Source: Dromaius novaehollandiae (Eukaryota > Chordata > Aves > Casuariiformes > Dromaiidae). From it: a DNA stretch of 64,000 nt. Both the position numbers and the translations under genes were made by a program. Positions 50,601 through 64,000 of the stretch are shown piece by piece (within the stretch, counting starts at the first letter, position 1; every line of letters begins with the position of its first letter). The notes beneath the pieces were generated by a model, which was not told the DNA's origin, ran no database searches, and saw only the letters and a list, made by a program, of their open reading frames with translations. The stretch is taken from the NCBI RefSeq assembly GCF_036370855.1, contig NC_088105.1:7879619-7943618 (forward strand), given 5' to 3'.

Positions 50601-53600
50601 AACACATTTGGCTGAAATAACCAAGCTGGATAATTAGAAGTATTGTTTGTAAAGACATATGCTTTATTTAGACTTCTGGAGTGGGGTAGCATGCACTTAA
50701 TCACTGATATTGATTCTATATGATGTCTAAGACAATATAGTGGTGGGTGTAGGAAAGCAGGGAGAGAAAGAAAGAAATTAGTTAATCAGTTAATTAAAGA
50801 GCATATTAAAATATTTTCATTCGGTGGGAACTTAATCTAGGCATTTCCTTTATCCTTTAAATATGGTAATAGAAGAGAATTAATTCTGTTTATCCAAAAC
50901 ATATTTAGTCACAAGTAAGAGAGAGATAGTAATTGTTTTTTCTTGAATGTGCTGCCAAAGAAAATCATAACTAAATAGCTAGAAGCCACATATTTGCCCA
51001 AAGCAGTGATTTTCTGATAGTGTTTACATCAGTTCAAGTACCCTTAACATAGGTATGACTTTACTCTTGCTACTTTCTGAATACACTGAACTCCTTGGTA
51101 TGAATTCTCTAGTGATTTCATCTCTGATAGCAGAATATTATTCTTGTCCAGCTTGTTTCAAGGGATGAAAGTAACACACTAAACAAGTTTGGTTTCCTTG
51201 TGGGATGTGATGCATTATCACCTGTTCCGCGTAACTAACGGATACTCAGAATTCCGGCTACGAAAGATAAATTGTCATTGGACATTCCCAGAAATCCAGG
51301 GCCAGGAGATAGAAACAAAAGCGTGGTAACTTATAATAAGTAACCAGGGAAAGAACTAAAATGTTTCTCTTGAATACTATGTCAAATGAGTCTTCTAATG
51401 GGAATATGCGTAGGAACAAAAACAAAGCACAAACTGCACTCTCTATTGCAGCTAAGTGCTGTAAGACTTAAATCATGTCAATACTCTTGGCCTGGGACAA
51501 TTCTTCACTTTCCCACTGAGCACTTTTTGTTCCCTTTTGAAGGAGATCTGCGTATGTGCGTGTCTGGCAACCCATCGGACTTTCTTCTGTTCTTTTGTAG
51601 CCAGGTGCAATAAAGATTTAAAAACCTTTCTTCTCTTTTTAAGGAACAAAGTCCCACCATCCCATACTAAAGGACAAAGTAGAGTCACGGCTAGAGTCCA
51701 GGCCTCATCTGCTGCAGAAGCAAAATCGGGAGGACAAAATTCCAAACGTGAGTGAGGGATGTGCATGTCTGTTGCCATCCACACGTAGTTTCCTACCTGT
51801 GCTACACGAGTGCTGATAAGGAGGGAGCAGGAACACGGAAAGCACCAGCAGCGTGAGTCAGTTTCTAGGTGAGGGCTAGGCAGAATAGCAGAAAATCTCC
51901 CCCACAAAAAAAAGATAGTTGTAGTGAGAATACAGGACTAGGAATTTCTCCACTCCCACTCTTGGACAGAATGACTCAGACCCACTTTATTTCCCAGGGT
52001 GCCAAATTACTAAGTCTAAACTCCACAGTGTGGGCTGGCAGCAAAGAGAAAAAGTTAGTTTGTTGGTGTTCTCACAAAGAAGTTCATTTAAGATATTTAG
52101 AACAAGTCACCAGTGATATATCTAACCAGTTACAGAGTATACCAGAGCCTCTTTGGGAGACTTGGCTTTCCAGCCAGGTTTGTGCATTGTGCTGTTGGTA
52201 ACTTTTTTCAGGATTTAAACAAGAGTCCTCATTTCTGTTTTTCCCAGTCCTCATTTCTGTTTTCTCTTTTCTATGCTGTGCAGAGGCTTCTGCAAAGAAG
52301 CAGTTGTTTCAGAATAATTACAAATGAATCGTGGCAAATCTGCTTTAAAGCCTTAATGTTCTTCTGTTAGATTGGCAAAGGATGATGTTTTGAAATGCTT
52401 TAGAGAAACACAAGCTATTCCTGTGGTTACCTTTCACTGTAAAAAAGGCTGTAAAGAGGACAGAACATAGCCCAAGGGTCAAGCTGCCTCTGTTTCTTCT
52501 GTAACTCCTTTTTTTACTACTTTATTTACCTTTTTCATTATAACAAATGGAATGGGAGCAAAGAGATCATTTTTTAGTTTGTATTTCACCATCTTGCTTC
52601 TTCCAGAACTGAAGAATAGTTCAGGGGATCTTGTGCACACTTTTTTAAAGCACTAGGTAGTCTCATGACAGAGGGAAATGTAGAATGCTTCGGCTCCAGT
52701 GCCTACTGTAGGTAATTCGAACAGAAATAGGGACACACTAAAAACATTTTTCCAACTTCATAATTTGTGAATCAGCAAGCATGCTTGTAGCGTCCTATCC
52801 TCTGCAGCAAGGAAGCATGTTTGATTAACACCTGTGGCATGTGGTTTCCTGTAGGGGAAACTGTGCACACAACATTTTAAAATAGTCTTTTTAAATAGCT
52901 CTATGTACATTGCAAAGACAAGCCTTTCGAAGCATGGGAGGTCGTAGTGTTTGGGGGAATAGCTCTGCAGACTGAGATCAACCCATAGTAAAGCTGTGTC
53001 TTGTGCAGATGAGCTTTTCATGAGCGATAGAAAATTTTACTGTGCCCTGGAAAACAGATTTGACAATGACAGTTCTCATTCTAGAGCTTTAGGCAATATT
53101 TTAGCTATGTGGGTTTATGGCATGACAGTAAGATTAGAAATAGGACAAAGTTTCTAGATAGAAGCAATATCTGCATACAAGACCTCCTTAAGATCTGAAA
53201 CAGAAGCAGCAAACTTCATACTAAGTGTAGATGGAAACACTGAACTTGCCACTGAATGTGTCTGTTGAAGGTGTAACCTGTAGCTGGTTAATTTGGCTAT
53301 TGGTCTCTGATTAGGTGCAAGTATCTGCTGGTTCACATTGGTTTCCTGGACCATGTTTTACGTAACTATGTCATGCCCTCTAGTGGATTTTTTCACATAT
53401 AGAAAATAGTAGAATATATCTTCTTCTGTGTTTATAGAATCAACCAAGATCTTTTTCAAGGGCACAAATAGGTTTAATTAGTCACATGCGTAACTGTAGC
53501 TATATGAAACAGATGAAATCAAATGTAGAAAGTTCAGAGGTTTTTTGCAATTATTACTACAATCCTACAAGTCAACATGCCGTCCAATACCCCAGCCAAG

Positions 53601-55151
53601 AACACTTTTTCTAAAATTATTGAAGATTTGTACTTAAACTGAAAATGTATGCAACAGGTAAATAAGTGTAAGGATTTCTTGGTCTATTGACCCTGTCTCT
53701 ACAAGGACATTTTAAATGTGATGAGTAAGTGTTTATTTTTTAATAGTCGCTCAGCAGTAGAAACAGAAAGCATAGTACAAAGAAGAGGAGTGGAAAAAAA
53801 AAAGCAGAAGAAAATTCAGACTATAGATTTAGTCAGCCCTCGCTTAAGCCTCAGTAATAGCAGATAAATGCCTGTTAGTTCCCCCTTTTTAGTTAACCTA
53901 TTTTAAAGGATTTCCCATAGCACCTTGTGTTGTAACTGGTCAAAGCATGTGACCCATGTAGGGCCATATAATCAAGCATGGGCTAATTTTCATAAGTGAA
54001 GAAGTTCAACAGATTATTATACCATATTTGCAGAAACTAGTTAAACTTCTCAAGACTATGTCTGGGCTACGTGTTTTAAATGTAACTCAGAAAGGTCTTT
54101 AATGCATCTGTTCTTTCCATTATTTGAACTTAGGCAGTAACTACAAGAAACTCCGAAAATAGCGTGTACGCCAGCTACGTTCTCCTTGTTCCAGTGAGTA
54201 TGAGGCTTATCAAAGCAGTTTAGCCCATTTCTTCATAACCCAGCTCTTTTCTCAGATACCTCCAGAGCTGCTTAACTCAAAGGCAGGCCTATTACCACAG
54301 CCTGGATGGGCCTTGAATTTGGAGCACTGACCTGAGCCGTAATCATTCTGGGATGGTAGTGCATATTGCACACACTCACATTTCAGTCGAACATAGCAAA
54401 TAGGATTTTGCAGTTAGCGAGTTATTGTACAAGGAGGCAGGAGGCCCAGCTCAATTTCCATTTGTACTACCTAAGCAAGTCACTTGACGTCTGTGAATTG
54501 GCTCCCGCACCTGAAGGCAAAGATAACAATTGTCAGATAATCTTTTAAACGTCCTTTAAATTAGGGATTTGTAATGCACTTTGATAGGTTCTGGGAGCAG
54601 GCATTATATTAGCATAGAGTTCTAAAGAAGAAATTATTTCCCTTTTTGGGTTCCACCTCCACTCTCCATTCATGATTTTCAGGTTATGGGATAGAAGTTA
54701 AATCTTGGCTGTATGCTCTTGCTTGTTTTTCAAAGTCTAAAGTTCTGCTATTTGGAGTATTTTTGCTTTCCAAATGACCAGCAGGAACACAGTTAAGAGG
54801 AAAAATAGCGTATATCTATTTTACAGTTTGATTATTCTCTACGGCCTTGCAGACATCTGGTTCGGATTTGCAGTAAGAAGAGAAAGGAGACATAGCGCGG
54901 CATTATGAGCACAGCAGATTTGTATGCCCGTGCACACACGTGCACACCCTGGATACAGAAGACTTAAGTTTTGTGGATTCAGTTTAACAAGGCATAATGC
55001 TAGTGAGAAATGCCTATTTGTTATAATGATTTCCATTTATTTATGAAGTCCACTCTACTTCTCAGTATAGTCTGAACATGAGCAATGCCTTGATATTGAA
55101 TGCCTTTGTACTGTAAATCAAGAAAGACAGTTCAGCACTTGCTCTTCTATT

Positions 55152-55164
55152 CCCCCCCCCCCCC
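55152..55164 (+). repeat. Poly(C) run of 13
   Basis: Thirteen consecutive C residues directly followed by AATAAAA, in the gene-poor right part of the window. Confidence 0.95.
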
Positions 55165-58100
55165 AATAAAATCAGTCAGAATATGGATTTAAAAGTTAAC
55201 TGCTTGGAAGAGAAATCTCTTCAAACTGAGGGTCTATGCTAAAAATTGTCAAAATTTATTATTATCTTTAAAACAAGGAGTGGAAAGGCTAAAATGTATT
55301 TAAGGCAAAGCTATTATATGGGATGGAAAAACAGAGCAAGCCACTCTTTCCAGACCAAAAAAACCCCTGATGGGTATTAATGTACTGACAGGAGACAATT
55401 CCCCACAATATTTATATCTTTTAGTTAAAAAATAATGACAGTCCTAATGCCTGCTAAGCAAGTAAAAAAATATTTTGTTTCCCTCGCCCTCTCCATGGTC
55501 GGTTGAATGGAAAGACTGATATATGCTTCAGGTTCCCAGTTATTATGAATTTATTTTTCCTATCTTGATTCTTGCAACATATCTGAGAGCAACTCTGGCC
55601 AAACCAGGGTATTTACATTAAACAACTGGTGTGGTCTGTGGAGACAGCCAGTTTACAAAGCCATCGAAAGTGGTTTCAGAGGGAGCTGACAGATTACTAC
55701 AATGGTTATCATTGTTGCAGTCTCAGTGGGAGTCTGGTTTAATCTGATTAACATAACAGTGGGAACCCATTGACAAAAAAAATCAGAAGCACTAAAGATC
55801 CCTTCTAGTGTGTAGCCAGCAGGACTGACTGGAAAAGAGAGACATTACGATGAGTGTAGAACAGGAGAATGCTCAAGGGTGGTTAATAGAAAAATCAAGC
55901 ATTTTTTGTACTCATAACATTTAGCTGAGATTTTTCCACACAGTTTACTCTAGTTTAGCTATTCTAAATTGTCCTCCCCGTGCTTACATCCCTCCCTCAA
56001 TTGACTAAGCTGGCAAGCTAGCTTTGGTCCTCTGAATCATGCATATGTTAGAGATATACAGTGAGCTAAAGCTAAGTTCTGGGTTTCTGCCCAGGTCCAG
56101 ACTTGTAAAATAGGCTATAATACAATTCGAAGCTGAGTTAAAAGAAATTGTTTGAGAGATTTCATCAGAAAGATAAAAATCTTATTGTAGGTGCTTAAAA
56201 ACTTTTCTTAAAAACTTCTTCATTAGTTTTGATGTTTTTAAAGCAAATTCTGACTGTTTCAATCACAACTTTGGAATAAAAAAATTTGAGAGGAAAGAAA
56301 GGAAAAAGAATATAGTAATTCTATTGAGGCAGTAATTTCTAAGTATCTACATGACTAAGGTGCTTAAGTCATACTAACCATCAAAAGAACTTGAGATGTT
56401 TCGTAAAGTTTACATTTTCACCAAGTTCAAAGCTAAAAATTTTGAAACACACTGAAGTTAGTGGAGGCAGGTGGGAGAAAGTTGACATCTTTTTTTTTTT
56501 TTCTATGAGCCACAATATTCAGGGGGTTTTGGTAATAATTTAGCAGCAGTAGAGAATGGTTTTTTTGGAAAAATTAAAACAAGCTTACTTCCAATCCTGA
56601 AAACAATTTAAAGAATGCTATTTGGAAGGAGTTCCAGGCATTAATAATAAACTAAGTGGCAGTGGGTGGAAACTGTCCATAGATACCAAAACATTTACTA
56701 TCATATAAGAGCAGGCATTATTGGAAGTTTTGTTAAGATCTTTTGTATTCTTTACAGAACTGTACACCATGTTTCAGGAACAGATATGCTGAAGTAAATC
56801 ATACAATAGGTGGTTTCAGTTCACAAAACTTTGTGGTTCCTTTTCCCACTACTTTCAGTGGTTTATTTTGTGGAAGCCTGGTGGGTTGGTGTGCATCAGG
56901 AGGTCTAGGGCTATATCCACAATACGATTATAAAAATAGCTTTCACAGACTTCCAGTCTTAGAACGTATCCTGGCCCTAAACGCTTATTCCAGAAGGAAC
57001 AGTTGGAGCCATAGTATGTTCTTTACCTTGCTAGGAGATAGCATCCTGTAAGTATACCATAACATTGTAGGTTAGTCAGGCAAACAGACTTCTTTCGCAA
57101 TGGCAAATCCAGCATTTACATGAGCTGGACTGAATGGCAGCTTCTTATGCCTGGCCTATCCTCAAATACGGCATGTTTCCTAGAAGCATCCTCACACTTG
57201 TTGGGCTTTCACAGTCCTTCACTTGTATGTATGGGTTGTCATTTCATGCAAAACTTTCACTTGGCTATCTTTAAATCCATAGATTCAAATTCCCCCGTGT
57301 GTCACTGCTATGAAGACCTATTGACAAGAATTTTGTGCGCCCATAGTGAAAATCATCAAAACTTGGCTGTCTGCATCTTTCCGGCGCCATCGCCTCCTCA
57401 ACAGCTAGAAAGACAGTCCTGCCAAGTTAATGCAATACTTCTCCTCACCATTCCTTGCAGATACCCCTAAAGGCAGCAGACACAGCTGTCAGCTGGGCAG
57501 CTAATTCTAGGGACAGCTGCCAGCTATGGTGGTCAGAGTGAGGGCTGCTAAGGATGTGCTTCAGTTTCTGTTTCCTGGTTTTCAGAGAGTTTTAATTTTG
57601 CTGAATGCAAGACTCGGGAATGGCTCAAGATATCACTGGGTGACCATGAAGTTTTTTTTGTCGTTTATTGTTTCTGTCCGTGGACAAACAATGCAAACAA
57701 TCCCTTAAGCTAAGAGCCGGCAGCAAAGTGGCTAGCAGCGATAAAGAGAAGGAAGGAGGAACAAGTGAGAGTTTGACCTCACAACCTTTCTTTAGATTGC
57801 TGGTTCTTTTTAGTATTTCCTCCTGTTATTTTTTCAAGCGTTTAGGGGAAGAGGAGGGAATTGTAGCCAAACCGTTATTCATGCTTATTCTATAATCTAA
57901 ACATTTTTGTCCTCTCTCTCTCCCTTTTTTTTTTGGCGATTGTTGAAATAGCTGTAGTAATGTACAAGAGCAATGAATTCTAGGATCTAAATTTTGGAAG
58001 GTTGATTCCGGGCAGTGCACCAAGTAACAGGTAATTGTTCTGGCAGGACTACAAAGTTCTGCAGGCTGCTTTCAGTCTGCAGCAGTGATGTACGGGCACA

Positions 58101-58589
58101 AAATGAGGGTAGAATATAGGCCTTCAGGCTGTGGCTGGGACCCTTACAGCTGGATCGTAGTATGTAGGTAGAGTCCTTTGAAAGAATTCCTTTGTTTTAA
58201 GATTGGGGGTTGGGGGGGAGTTGTAGAACCATAATGCTCTCAATTTTAACCTCCTCCCCTTTTCTGTATTCTCCAGCTCTCCAGAGTATTTAAAGACTTC
58301 CCAATTCTGTCCAGTACTTATGCAGGCTGTGCAAAGGTGAAAGAAGAGGGTTTATTGCTCTACTTTTTTGTATAAAAGACTTGGACAAAAGCTAGCCTTC
58401 AGGTAGTTCAGTTACCAAATATTCACCATGACATCATCAGAAAAAAAACCAAGGCTGCTATTGTTTCTTCTCTTGCTATATATTCTTCTGTTGCTATAGT
58501 CAGGCATGCACAAATCTGAGTATCTGAACACATCAAGAGAAAACACGTTCAGTCTAATACATACATGTTGCTTCAGGGGAAAGTCGGTC

Positions 58590-58802
58590 TGTATATAAGA
58601 AAAAAAAATCTCTCACTGTGAGATCAATTAAACATTGGAATAGGCTGCCTAGAGAAGTGGGAGAATCTCGCTCACTGGAAATATTGAGGACTTGGCTTGA
58701 CAGGGCCCTGGACAACCTAATCTAGGGTCCCACTTCCAGTGGGGTTGGATGAGATGATCTCCAGAGGTCCCTTCCAATCTACACTTTTCTATGATCCATG
58801 AT
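58590..58802 (+). mobile_element. CR1 LINE 3'-end fragment
   Basis: Shows taggctgcctagagaag, acagggccctggacaac and gaggtcccttccaatctac, ending in ctatgatccatgatt, the CR1 3' terminus. It is 5'-truncated like most avian CR1 copies and in the same orientation as the copy at 47.3 kb. Confidence 0.9.
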
Positions 58803-61800
58803 TATACCCCTAATCATCATGTTTCAGCATAAGTTGGAACACCAGAAGAATTTTTTTATTTTCTCTCATGTCAGGCAAGTGAGGATTTCAATGCGTAAGG
58901 AAGTACTAACTTTATTAAGAAGTAGAAGAGGAAGGAAAAGCAATAGTTGTGTTACTGTTATGTACAGTATTGCAACTAACTGTGGTCAAAACCAATCTGG
59001 TAAAGCTAAATTGCATAGATAACCAAGGAGAATATAGGTTTCTGCTAACTGTCAGCAAAAAAAGCCATAAAATGATTTGGTTTTTTTCTGCATGGGGCTG
59101 CTTTACTCTAGTAAATAAGCCAGTATGTTCAATACAGTACAGCAAAACTAGTGGGGTTGCAATGATGGAAGTGCAAGTAATTTTTATGAGCATATTATGC
59201 TTTCCTATAAAAGCAGAATAAATATTGACATTTATATTGCTTTGAAAAAAATATCACTCGTAATTCGATAGGGTTTTTCCACTTTAAGTAGATGGCTATT
59301 ATATAAAAATGCACAATTTAGAGCAGAAGGAGATATTAGATACTGCTAGTAGAGCAAACCATAATGCTTTATTACAAAACATTATGCAAATATTATATAT
59401 AATAATACAAATCAGGATCATTATACAAAGTAGCATTAACCATCATAAAAGATGCAACAGACCCTGCTAGCATGGCCAGGCAATTGCAATGTGTATATGG
59501 CTTGCACAACAGTAATGTCGTAGGAGTTTACATTTGGTCTGTTTGTTTGTTTAGCAGTAGTTAACATAGAGGAATATAAAATAAAGCAAAGCTAATGCTG
59601 GGGTGCAACCTGTGTTATTGTAGCCTAACATATATAAGTTTCATAAGATGTAACAGCTGTGGTAAAGATAACACCTAATGAGAACCCAAGCTAGACAACA
59701 AGCCAAAATAGCAGACTACTTGTTACCCACAACAGTAGCAACCAGAAGAGCAACACAGTAAGTGTAAGAGAATTGGTGCAGAGGTAATGATATACCAGTT
59801 CCTTACATTTGCTCCCCTAAAGCACAGTGAAGAACTCTGTGTCCAGACATTACTACCCAAATAAGTCTGGCTGTAGTTAATTGCTATGATTCTTGATTTA
59901 CCATAAGATGCTTGTTGCAGTTTATATACCAATTAGCATCCTAGTGGCAGATCCTGCAGCATTTGACGCCGTGTGTGCTGGAGTAGGGGAACCGAGCCCC
60001 TGGCGCCGGTGCCCATGGATAGGTAGTGTTGGAGATGTTCTTCTGTTGTCTGGGCAGGTTCTTCTATGACAAGGCCAAAGGTAACTTGGAGAAGAGCATT
60101 AGGCTAACAGGATTACAAGTGTCAGCGGGTACCTCCCCTGCCAGCATGGTTAGGACGTTGCGCCTTTTGTTGCGAAGGCTTACCACTGCGTGACTTTCCC
60201 ATGTCAAAAGCTAGGCTTGGATCGAGATATTTATGAGAAAGTATACACGCTGGGCATCGTTAACTGAAAAACTTGTAAACATTTTGGGATCTATTTACTT
60301 TAGTTAAAAAACTTGGAGTGCTAAGTTTTTCATAGCAGACAAGACAATCACTTCTGAGAAAGGGGAAAAGAAATCCAGACTATCCAGATCTCCTTTGTGC
60401 ATCAGCTATGCTTTTGAACTCCTATAATTACTCAGTGTGCACTAGGGTTTGGGAAATCCCTTTTCAGTCAGTACATATGGACATGTACTTCTTGGACAGG
60501 TTCCTGATGAGAAGTTTCTCTGTGGAAAATGGAGACTTGGAACAGGAAGACTGCATTTAAACCCTGTGCTCAGTCTTAATGAATATATTCTGAATAAGAA
60601 GCAACCAAAACCATCTGTGCCCAGAAGAAGCAAATCCAGATGTGGTGGGGATTTTTCCTCTTCTTCCTTAATCATGTCTGCAGGATCATTCAGCTTCTGC
60701 AGCATATGACCGCCGACCTTTTGAAAGGCTGTGAATAATACATGAACATTAGCTCACTTGGGAGGAAAGTTTCAGCCGTATCTTTGTTAATCAAATAGAG
60801 GCAGAATTTCTGTACACGTCACAGATGCAATATAATCCCACCCTAACTCCTCCAAGTATAGAGTCATGCTGCAATTTAATTTCATTCAGAAGAAAAATGA
60901 CAGGTCTGTTTTATAGCTTTTGGTGTCTTGCCTCACCAAACTCTGTTTATAGGCAGTGGGATGCCTCTTGTGTGTGACACATACGGTGGTACAGCTTCCG
61001 TTCAGACAAGAAGTGGCTGGTTTTGCTCTTTAGCTGCTTTAAGACTAGTAAAGGAATATGCGGTTTAGCTGTGCTTCCTGCCAGGCCGGACAGTGAGCAA
61101 TGGAGATACAAAAGTTGAGCGTGTCTTTTAGTTCCCAAACATATCAAACAGGGTCGAACCATATAATTAATAGCAATGAAAGAAAAGCTACTCTCCTCTT
61201 CGCAGTGAGGCAGTTGTGCTAGTCCCTCAGACTGTCTCCACCACACATGAGCCTTCCTCCTGTTACCTGAGCTGAAAACCCCTTAAATCTGCCTGTTGGA
61301 AATCACACCCTGTAAACTCGTTTCCACCACTCAAGGTGGTTTTTCTTTTTGTCTTCCCCAGCAGGTCTGGCTGCCCTTTCGAGGCCGTAACGAATCCATT
61401 GTATCTACCACTGACCGCTTTTTATCCTGAATTTTCTGGTGAGACCAGCGGATTTAGCTGTTCCTTCTGGTTGGCTGTTCTGAAGCTGCGTGAGCGCTGC
61501 ACAGGGGAAAGTGCAGTCAACTGCGGCTTTATTTACGAGTTTCTATACAGCATCTCTGTTTCAAGGTGAGGGAACAAATACGTGCCTCATGTTGGACGAT
61601 GAGGAAGCTTGCATCAACAATTCATTTGCAAAGACCTGTATGTTAGCTGCTTTGACAAGAATGCCGTCACTAATTAAAATACTGCTTTTAATGGCAAATG
61701 AGCAGGAATGTTCATTAAAACCTGTTGCAGACTAATTTAACAGATTTCATAATCTAGTGACTAAGAAGAGAAGGAAGTGGTGTTGGAATGTACCAGATAT

Positions 61801-64000
61801 GATTTAATAGTGCATTTAGTAAACAAGAAAAGTTCAATATGTATAATTTAATTTGCACAGATGCAAAAAAACGTAATTACTTGGCATCTGGGCAGGCAAA
61901 GACTAGGTAACAGCTGGAGGCTCCTCTCACATCTTGGATGCTTTAATGTATACGGAAGACAATCAAGAATCAGGTCTTAAGGATTCTGAATTTCACATCC
62001 CTGCACAGAGACTTCATTCCCTTCCCAGCTACCCTCACTCCACTGTCACGTCCTAGGAAATCCAGAGTTTCCTCCTTACTGGTTGCCGTTTGTATTTGGT
62101 TTGCTCTTTTCTTTCCTGTTCTTCTAGATACAGCATTGCCTCTCCAGACTTCCAAAAAACAGACTGCAGCTACAAAGAGTCACAAGACTGGCATCAAAAC
62201 AACAAGATGAAAAAAGTGCTCTCATTACGTTTTTGGCATGGCAGGAGACAGGGCTAACAGCACTCCTGCAATAAGAATAGAGAGGGAAAAAAGAACAGTA
62301 GGACTGTTTGCCACAGGGCTTGAGGTAAGTTATTTTAAAGTTAAGACAAGGTACAGTATCTTGTTTTAGTGAGATTAGTGATTTCCGAGGCTTTTTCTGC
62401 CTGAGTGTTTGTGGTGCGCGGACTGGTCATCCTTCTCTGTGAACAGACTGTACTTGAGAGAATCTGTTTATTTGTAGTAAGTCAAGTTTAGAATCTGAAA
62501 ATGTTTTCAGAAAACAACTCTGATACGACAGTTGGTAATATGCCGTATGTACTAACAGCTTCTTTATTTTGTTATAAAAAGTATAAGCTGCTCAGAATAT
62601 ATTTACAGGTCTCCGTTTTCACTCTAAGTGAACTGGGAACCCATGTCCCACTGAAGGGCTCATAAAGACAGGAGAGAAGATAATGAACATACCTTCTCCC
62701 GCATGTATATTGCTTCTCAGAGGGCTAGCCCTGTCCTTTACGCAGAACTTAGCAATGTGCAGTTCTCCCAGTTTTTGAGAAGCAATTCTGTTTACCTAAA
62801 CAGCATTCTTCTGTTTTGCTTACTTAGAGTAGCAACACCCTGCAGTGTGATGCTTGAGAAGACTGACTTTAGTGAACATGTCACTGTACGTTAAGACTAC
62901 GGCTATTTTGCAAATCCAACAAGCTTGTATGAAAATGCAGTGCTACCAGCTGATTCTTTTATCATGAGCTGCAAGAGACTTGGCGTTTGTCTTTAAACAC
63001 CAGCTGTTTAAATCCTACTATTCAGGAATTTCAGGTGTCGAAAAAAGAGAAAAGGTTCTAGCCCTCGTTTACAGGAGAGCATTTTTGACCCCACCTCACT
63101 CTTCAAAAACTAAGAAAAATAAGTTCTTACCCCAAGTTTTCTGACTTTACACTAAAAGATATATTTTTGAGGAACAAGAGGTGTGCATTTTGGATGCTGA
63201 GGTTGGAAATGCTAGATTTTTAACAGGGCTAACCTCTACATGAGCCTCTCAGTGAGCTACATATATTTACTAAATATGATCAGAGAACTACTGGACTCTT
63301 CCATGTTGACTTTAATGCATTTTTATGAGAAAGTTTCTCTGCTGAAAAGTTTAAAAAATCCCTTGGATCAGATTAAAATATGCAGACTAAATGGACATTT
63401 ACAAACAATTTGCAACCAAGTATGGTAAAGTGATGAATGTTATCTACAATTTGGTATTTAATGAGCACTGGTATTTAATGAGTTTTCAAATGATCGCTGT
63501 TTGCACGCTGAATGAGAAGAAAGCATAACTGGGGAGGAAAATAAGGAGTGGAGAAGGAAGCTAGAAAAGCCTGCTCCCTGCATTAGATTGTACACTCGTC
63601 TGCCTGATTACACTTCATCCTGCACCACTTTTTACACCATCTTCTTTCACAGAACTACTGAAAGATAGAGGTACCCTTACAAATTATATAATTTTGCTAC
63701 CAAGATACTTTACTGACCTTCTCCTACTGAAAGATAACTTTGCCTTGCTTTTCCTCCTTGATGAGCAGTTCATACTCCTCAGGTCTGGTGTCATCCACAC
63801 CTTCTGAAGTAACAAAAATAAGGGGTTATATCTATTTTTTTTTTCTTTGGATAATGACTGTACATACCATTTTTATTTCTCCCCTAGGATGTAGTAGCAC
63901 TTCATATACTGTCTCCAAGCCGTGCCTTTCCATTATGAATCCATTAAAATCCACTCTTCTTCTGTCTGTGGGTTTTCAGAGCAATGCTTTTTTCTAAATC

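Larger units (their letters stand above)
45400..64000. other. Gene-poor flank upstream of RNF2
   Basis: About 18.6 kb of AT-rich DNA. Open frames are short, overlap on both strands and show no known domain. Two CR1 fragments are the only interspersed repeats recognised. Mammalian synteny predicts NIBAN1 next, divergent from RNF2 and therefore on the plus strand here, but no NIBAN1 exon was found; its first exon probably lies beyond the window. Confidence 0.6.

Noticed and set aside
51473..51907. 144-codon open frame on the minus strand, the longest in the right flank.
   Set aside because: No recognisable motif and no paired splice signals; an opposite-strand frame also exists. Could be chance.
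45400..64000. Search for NIBAN1 exons predicted by synteny.
   Set aside because: No segment resembled the conserved N terminus or PH-like region of Niban proteins on the plus strand.
1..64000. CRISPR arrays, bacterial operons, phage or defence systems.
   Set aside because: The intron-exon structure, CpG island and CR1/ERV repeats are those of vertebrate nuclear DNA; no regularly spaced repeat array or prokaryotic gene cluster is visible.

Overview
This is vertebrate nuclear DNA, most likely from a bird. It has split genes with GT-AG introns, CR1 LINE 3' ends closing in the usual short ATTCTATGAT-like tail, a CpG-island promoter, and short introns (the 11 visible exons of TRMT1L fit in 11.5 kb). 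I cannot name the species. The exon models below were built by hand from splice signals, reading-frame continuity and remembered mammalian protein sequences; no alignment was run.

Layout: (1) 1-11,533, plus strand: the 3' part of TRMT1L (tRNA methyltransferase 1-like), with 11 coding exons giving 574 residues; the 5' part lies before the window. (2) About 11.5-17 kb: TRMT1L 3' UTR and the gap between two convergent genes. (3) About 17-44.75 kb, minus strand: all of RNF2 (RING1B), with six coding exons giving exactly 336 residues, a 3' UTR of about 2 kb, and a 17 kb first intron leading to a noncoding first exon in a strong CpG island at 43.8-45.3 kb. (4) 45.4-64 kb: AT-rich, gene-poor flank with two CR1 fragments. 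NIBAN1 is expected beyond RNF2 from mammalian synteny, but I could not identify any exon of it.

Mobile DNA: the last RNF2 intron carries an antisense, broken ERV-L-like provirus remnant. It shows an integrase core (D, D-35-E) followed by a dUTPase-like segment, with frameshifts and stops. RNF2 intron 1 holds an LTR-like element at about 31.5-32.3 kb with two sets of internal direct repeats. The three CR1 fragments are small.

Function: the two genes are unrelated housekeeping genes that converge tail to tail. TRMT1L is a nuclear tRNA guanosine methyltransferase-family protein. RNF2 is the catalytic E3 subunit of Polycomb repressive complex 1. I see no novel multi-gene system here. The most interesting items are the ERV-L remnant with its CpG-rich leader, the repeat-structured LTR, and the RNF2 promoter architecture (two plausible first-exon donors, CGG tracts, a YY1-like site).
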